41,548 nt of DNA from Bacillota bacterium (lineage in GTDB: Bacteria > Bacillota > Clostridia > Peptostreptococcales > Anaerovoracaceae): positions 1 to 41,548 of the forward strand of contig JARBUO010000008.1 in the NCBI GenBank assembly GCA_029239605.1. Reading direction: 5' to 3'. Numbering within the stretch: the first letter of the stretch is position 1; each line of letters starts with the position of its first letter. The notes beneath the pieces are model-generated. The model saw only the letters and a list, made by a program, of their open reading frames with translations, was not told the DNA's origin and searched no databases. Below are positions 40,130 through 41,548 of the stretch, piece after piece. Position numbers and translations under genes: made by a program.

Positions 40130-40162
40130 AACCCCTGCACTCTTGAATGCAGGGGTTGTTTT
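40130..40162. terminator. Bidirectional terminator between mnmA and yajC
   Basis: AACCCCTGCA (40130-40139) pairs perfectly with TGCAGGGGTT (40148-40157). GTTTT follows on the plus strand and TTTCTTTTCT on the minus strand. A second small hairpin AACCC/GGGTT with T-run (about 40100-40116) may add a stop for mnmA. Confidence 0.8.
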
Positions 40163-40175
40163 ATGTTCATTCTTA

Positions 40176-40634
40176 TTATTTGTTATCAGTAGCTTCTGTA
40201 GCGTCTACTTCGGATTCAGCTGCTGGTTCTGGAGCGGCATCGGAGGACGATGCTTCCATATCGCCTGCTTTTTTCATTCTCTTCGGCAGAGTCTTTTTCG
40301 GTGCTTCAATCTTATCCTCATCCTGCGGCTCTTCCTGTTTTGCTTTCTTGGAAGGTGAAGGAGTGGATTCTTCGTTAACAACCTTTGATACAGCCCATCT
40401 CATGATTTCAAATTTAACTCTGTCTGCACCTACCTGGATTGTAAGAACTTCATCTTTTGTTTTTACAACCTTACCGCAGATACCTCCAATTGTGATGATT
40501 TCGTCTCCAACCTTTACAGAATTTCTCATTGCTGCTACGGCTTTTTCTCTTTTCTTCTGCGGCCGGATCAGTAAGAAATACATGATAACTATTAAAAGAA
40601 TTAAAGGCATTAAAGTTGCTAATTGTTGACTCAT
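40176..40634 (-). CDS. yajC: Preprotein translocase subunit YajC
   Basis: YajC is a one-pass membrane partner of the SecDF-YidC branch of the Sec translocase. The 152-residue product starts at 40634 behind AAAGGAG. It has a single helix (LMPLILLIVIMYFLLIRPQKK), the RPQKKR stop-transfer motif, and the conserved VGDEIITIGGICGKVV. A low-complexity acidic/proline/lysine tail of about 60 residues makes it longer than the usual 90-110. Confidence 0.93.
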   Translation of the reverse strand: MSQQLATLMPLILLIVIMYFLLIRPQKKREKAVAAMRNSVKVGDEIITIGGICGKVVKTKDEVLTIQVGADRVKFEIMRWAVSKVVNEESTPSPSKKAKQEEPQDEDKIEAPKKTLPKRMKKAGDMEASSSDAAPEPAAESEVDATEATDNK

Positions 40635-40703
40635 TATTCTTTCTCCTTTCAAGTAATAAAAAAATTATATAGTAAAAAAAATGAAATGTAAATGGTTTTT
40701 TTC

Positions 40704-40732
40704 TTGATTTCGATTCTTGGATATGGTAATAT
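40704..40732 (+). promoter_or_regulatory. Promoter of tRNA-Leu
   Basis: TTGATT (40704-40709) and TAATAT (40727-40732) are 17 bases apart. The start would be only a few bases before the mature tRNA. Confidence 0.6.
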
Positions 40733-40744
40733 AGGATTTGTTAC

Positions 40745-40831
40745 GCCGGCGTGATGGAATTGGCAGACGTGCGGGACTCAAAATCCCGTGGTGGCAACAC
40801 CGTATCGGTTCGACCCCGATCGCCGGCACCA
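40745..40831 (+). tRNA. tRNA-Leu (anticodon CAA)
   Basis: The acceptor stem is GCCGGCG (40745-40751) with CGCCGGC (40821-40827), discriminator A and encoded CCA (40829-40831). The anticodon arm GGGACT-CAA-AATCCC, a long variable arm (TGGTGGCAACACCGTA region) and T-loop GGTTCGACCCC are all present. The long variable arm fits leucine. Confidence 0.96.
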
Positions 40832-40838
40832 TGAAAAG

Positions 40839-40876
40839 AAATAAGTTTCAGTGAATACTGAAACTTATTTTTTTAA
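40839..40876 (+). terminator. Terminator after tRNA-Leu
   Basis: AAATAAGTTTCAG pairs with CTGAAACTTATTT over a short loop and is followed by further T. Confidence 0.85.
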
Positions 40877-40915
40877 CCTAAAACGTATTTTATTATCTGA
40901 TTTATTGTACAATTT

Positions 40916-40944
40916 TTGTGATCGGATAATCGGCAGCCTATAAT
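40916..40944 (+). promoter_or_regulatory. Promoter of the TIGR04086-type gene
   Basis: TTGTGA (40916-40921) and TATAAT (40939-40944) are 17 bases apart. The leader of about 130 bases ends in a hairpin AAGACTG/CGGTCTT (41028-41060) just before the ribosome binding site. Confidence 0.65.
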
Positions 40945-41079
40945 AAAGAGGGGAATCCATCTCTAACAGCACTTTTCTTGTATAAATCTTCTTATGAAAA
41001 ATATAATGTAAAAGAATATATTTGGATAAGACTGTCTGCAGCCTCAGCCCGGGCGGTCTTAGAATAAGGAGGATACACC

Positions 41080-41445
41080 ATGGATATGATATGGAAGAAC
41101 CTGAAGGGCTTTTTGTTCGCGCTGCTTCTGTTTGTTATCATGACTCTGGCAGTCAGCGCTGCGGTTAAGTTTACTCCGGCTCCTGAAAGGTGGGCGATTT
41201 ACTATATGATCGGCATCCTTTGTATCAGCTGCCTGTTTTTAGGGACTTATTTCGGTAACCATTATAAAAAAAGAGGTTTTTTATACGGAGCCTTGTATTC
41301 TGTCATTTTTCTGCTGGTTTTATCAGCGATCTATATGCTGGCATTTTCAACTGGTTTGGAATTAGGGCTTGGAATGACAAGATATATTATTCCAGTACTT
41401 TTTGGCTGTGTCGGCGGGATGATCGGTGTAAATATGCGCAGTTAG
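41080..41445 (+). CDS. TIGR04086-type four-helix membrane protein
   Basis: The 121-residue protein starts behind AAGGAGG. It has four hydrophobic helices with short loops: LFALLLFVIMTLAVSAAV, YMIGILCISCLFLGTYFG, LYGALYSVIFLLVLSAIY and IPVLFGCVGGMIGVN. The size, helix pattern, G-rich last helix and location near yajC fit the TIGR04086/YrzE-like family of Firmicutes. In many Clostridia this family lies beside yajC and the SCIFF peptide gene; any such gene would fall beyond the right edge. The function is unknown. Confidence 0.75.
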   Translation: MDMIWKNLKGFLFALLLFVIMTLAVSAAVKFTPAPERWAIYYMIGILCISCLFLGTYFGNHYKKRGFLYGALYSVIFLLVLSAIYMLAFSTGLELGLGMTRYIIPVLFGCVGGMIGVNMRS

Positions 41446-41548
41446 CATTATTTTTAAAAGAATACATAGATGGATTTTCCACCTTTTGTTATGATTTTGC
41501 TTGTAGGGACACAGAATAAGTAGTAAAATATTTTGTAATATAAATCAG

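Overview
The window looks like chromosomal DNA from a strictly anaerobic, Gram-positive member of the Clostridia. Supporting signs are Firmicutes-type ribosome binding sites (AGGAGG), the TIGR04086-type membrane gene beside yajC, a LexA/DinR box of the GAAC-N4-GTTC type, CsoR-type metal regulation, a ykkC-class riboswitch, and many Fe-S and flavin enzymes. A family such as Anaerovoracaceae is a guess only.

Layout. (1) 410-4113: a histidine-rich CsoR-like metal sensor, then a FecCD-type ABC importer (permease, ATPase, lipoprotein binding protein). (2) 4110-8317: a DUF421 membrane protein, a phytoene-dehydrogenase-like flavoprotein, a 58-residue zinc-ribbon protein, an initiation factor 3 gene with an AUU start that is not followed by rpmI-rplT, and a hemolysin III family protein. 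(3) 8589-22971: the centrepiece, an Mo-hydroxylase region. A sigma-54 activator precedes three accessory genes (zinc-ribbon redox protein, C-GCAxxG-C-C protein, XdhC-like maturation factor). Next comes a control region with two TGTTCC-N5-(G/T)GA(A/G)CA type sites and a good -24/-12 promoter. Then seven enzyme genes follow on one strand: a shortened Mo-hydroxylase paralogue, a polyferredoxin, a full-length 905-residue aldehyde oxidoreductase, a FAD/ferredoxin/CCG-domain protein, and NuoE-, NuoF- and NuoG(N-terminal)-like subunits. I read this as a regulated system in which substrate hydroxylation is wired to NAD(H) and possibly to ferredoxin or a disulfide-type acceptor.

(4) 23219-25173: an SOS-controlled yolD-umuC pair on the minus strand, bracketed by near-identical short direct repeats. 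(5) 25373-28707: TetR regulator, Lon protease and a small DUF1858 disulfide protein, closed by a strong terminator. (6) 28795-31864: a UroD/MtaA-like protein, then a CGGC-domain protein overlapping a MocR-type regulator. (7) 31914-33816: a ykkC (probably guanidine-I) riboswitch with a mutually exclusive terminator controlling a GAP/LysE-like membrane transporter, followed by a GNAT acetyltransferase and a small lipoprotein-like protein.

(8) 33909-36225: a second CsoR gene and a metal P1B-type ATPase with three matching operators. (9) 36437-41445: HxlR regulator, small membrane protein, DUF3298 protein, bacteriohemerythrin, mnmA, yajC, tRNA-Leu(CAA) and a TIGR04086-type membrane protein at the right edge.

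All functional assignments come from motifs, lengths, gene order and remembered family features; no database search was possible.
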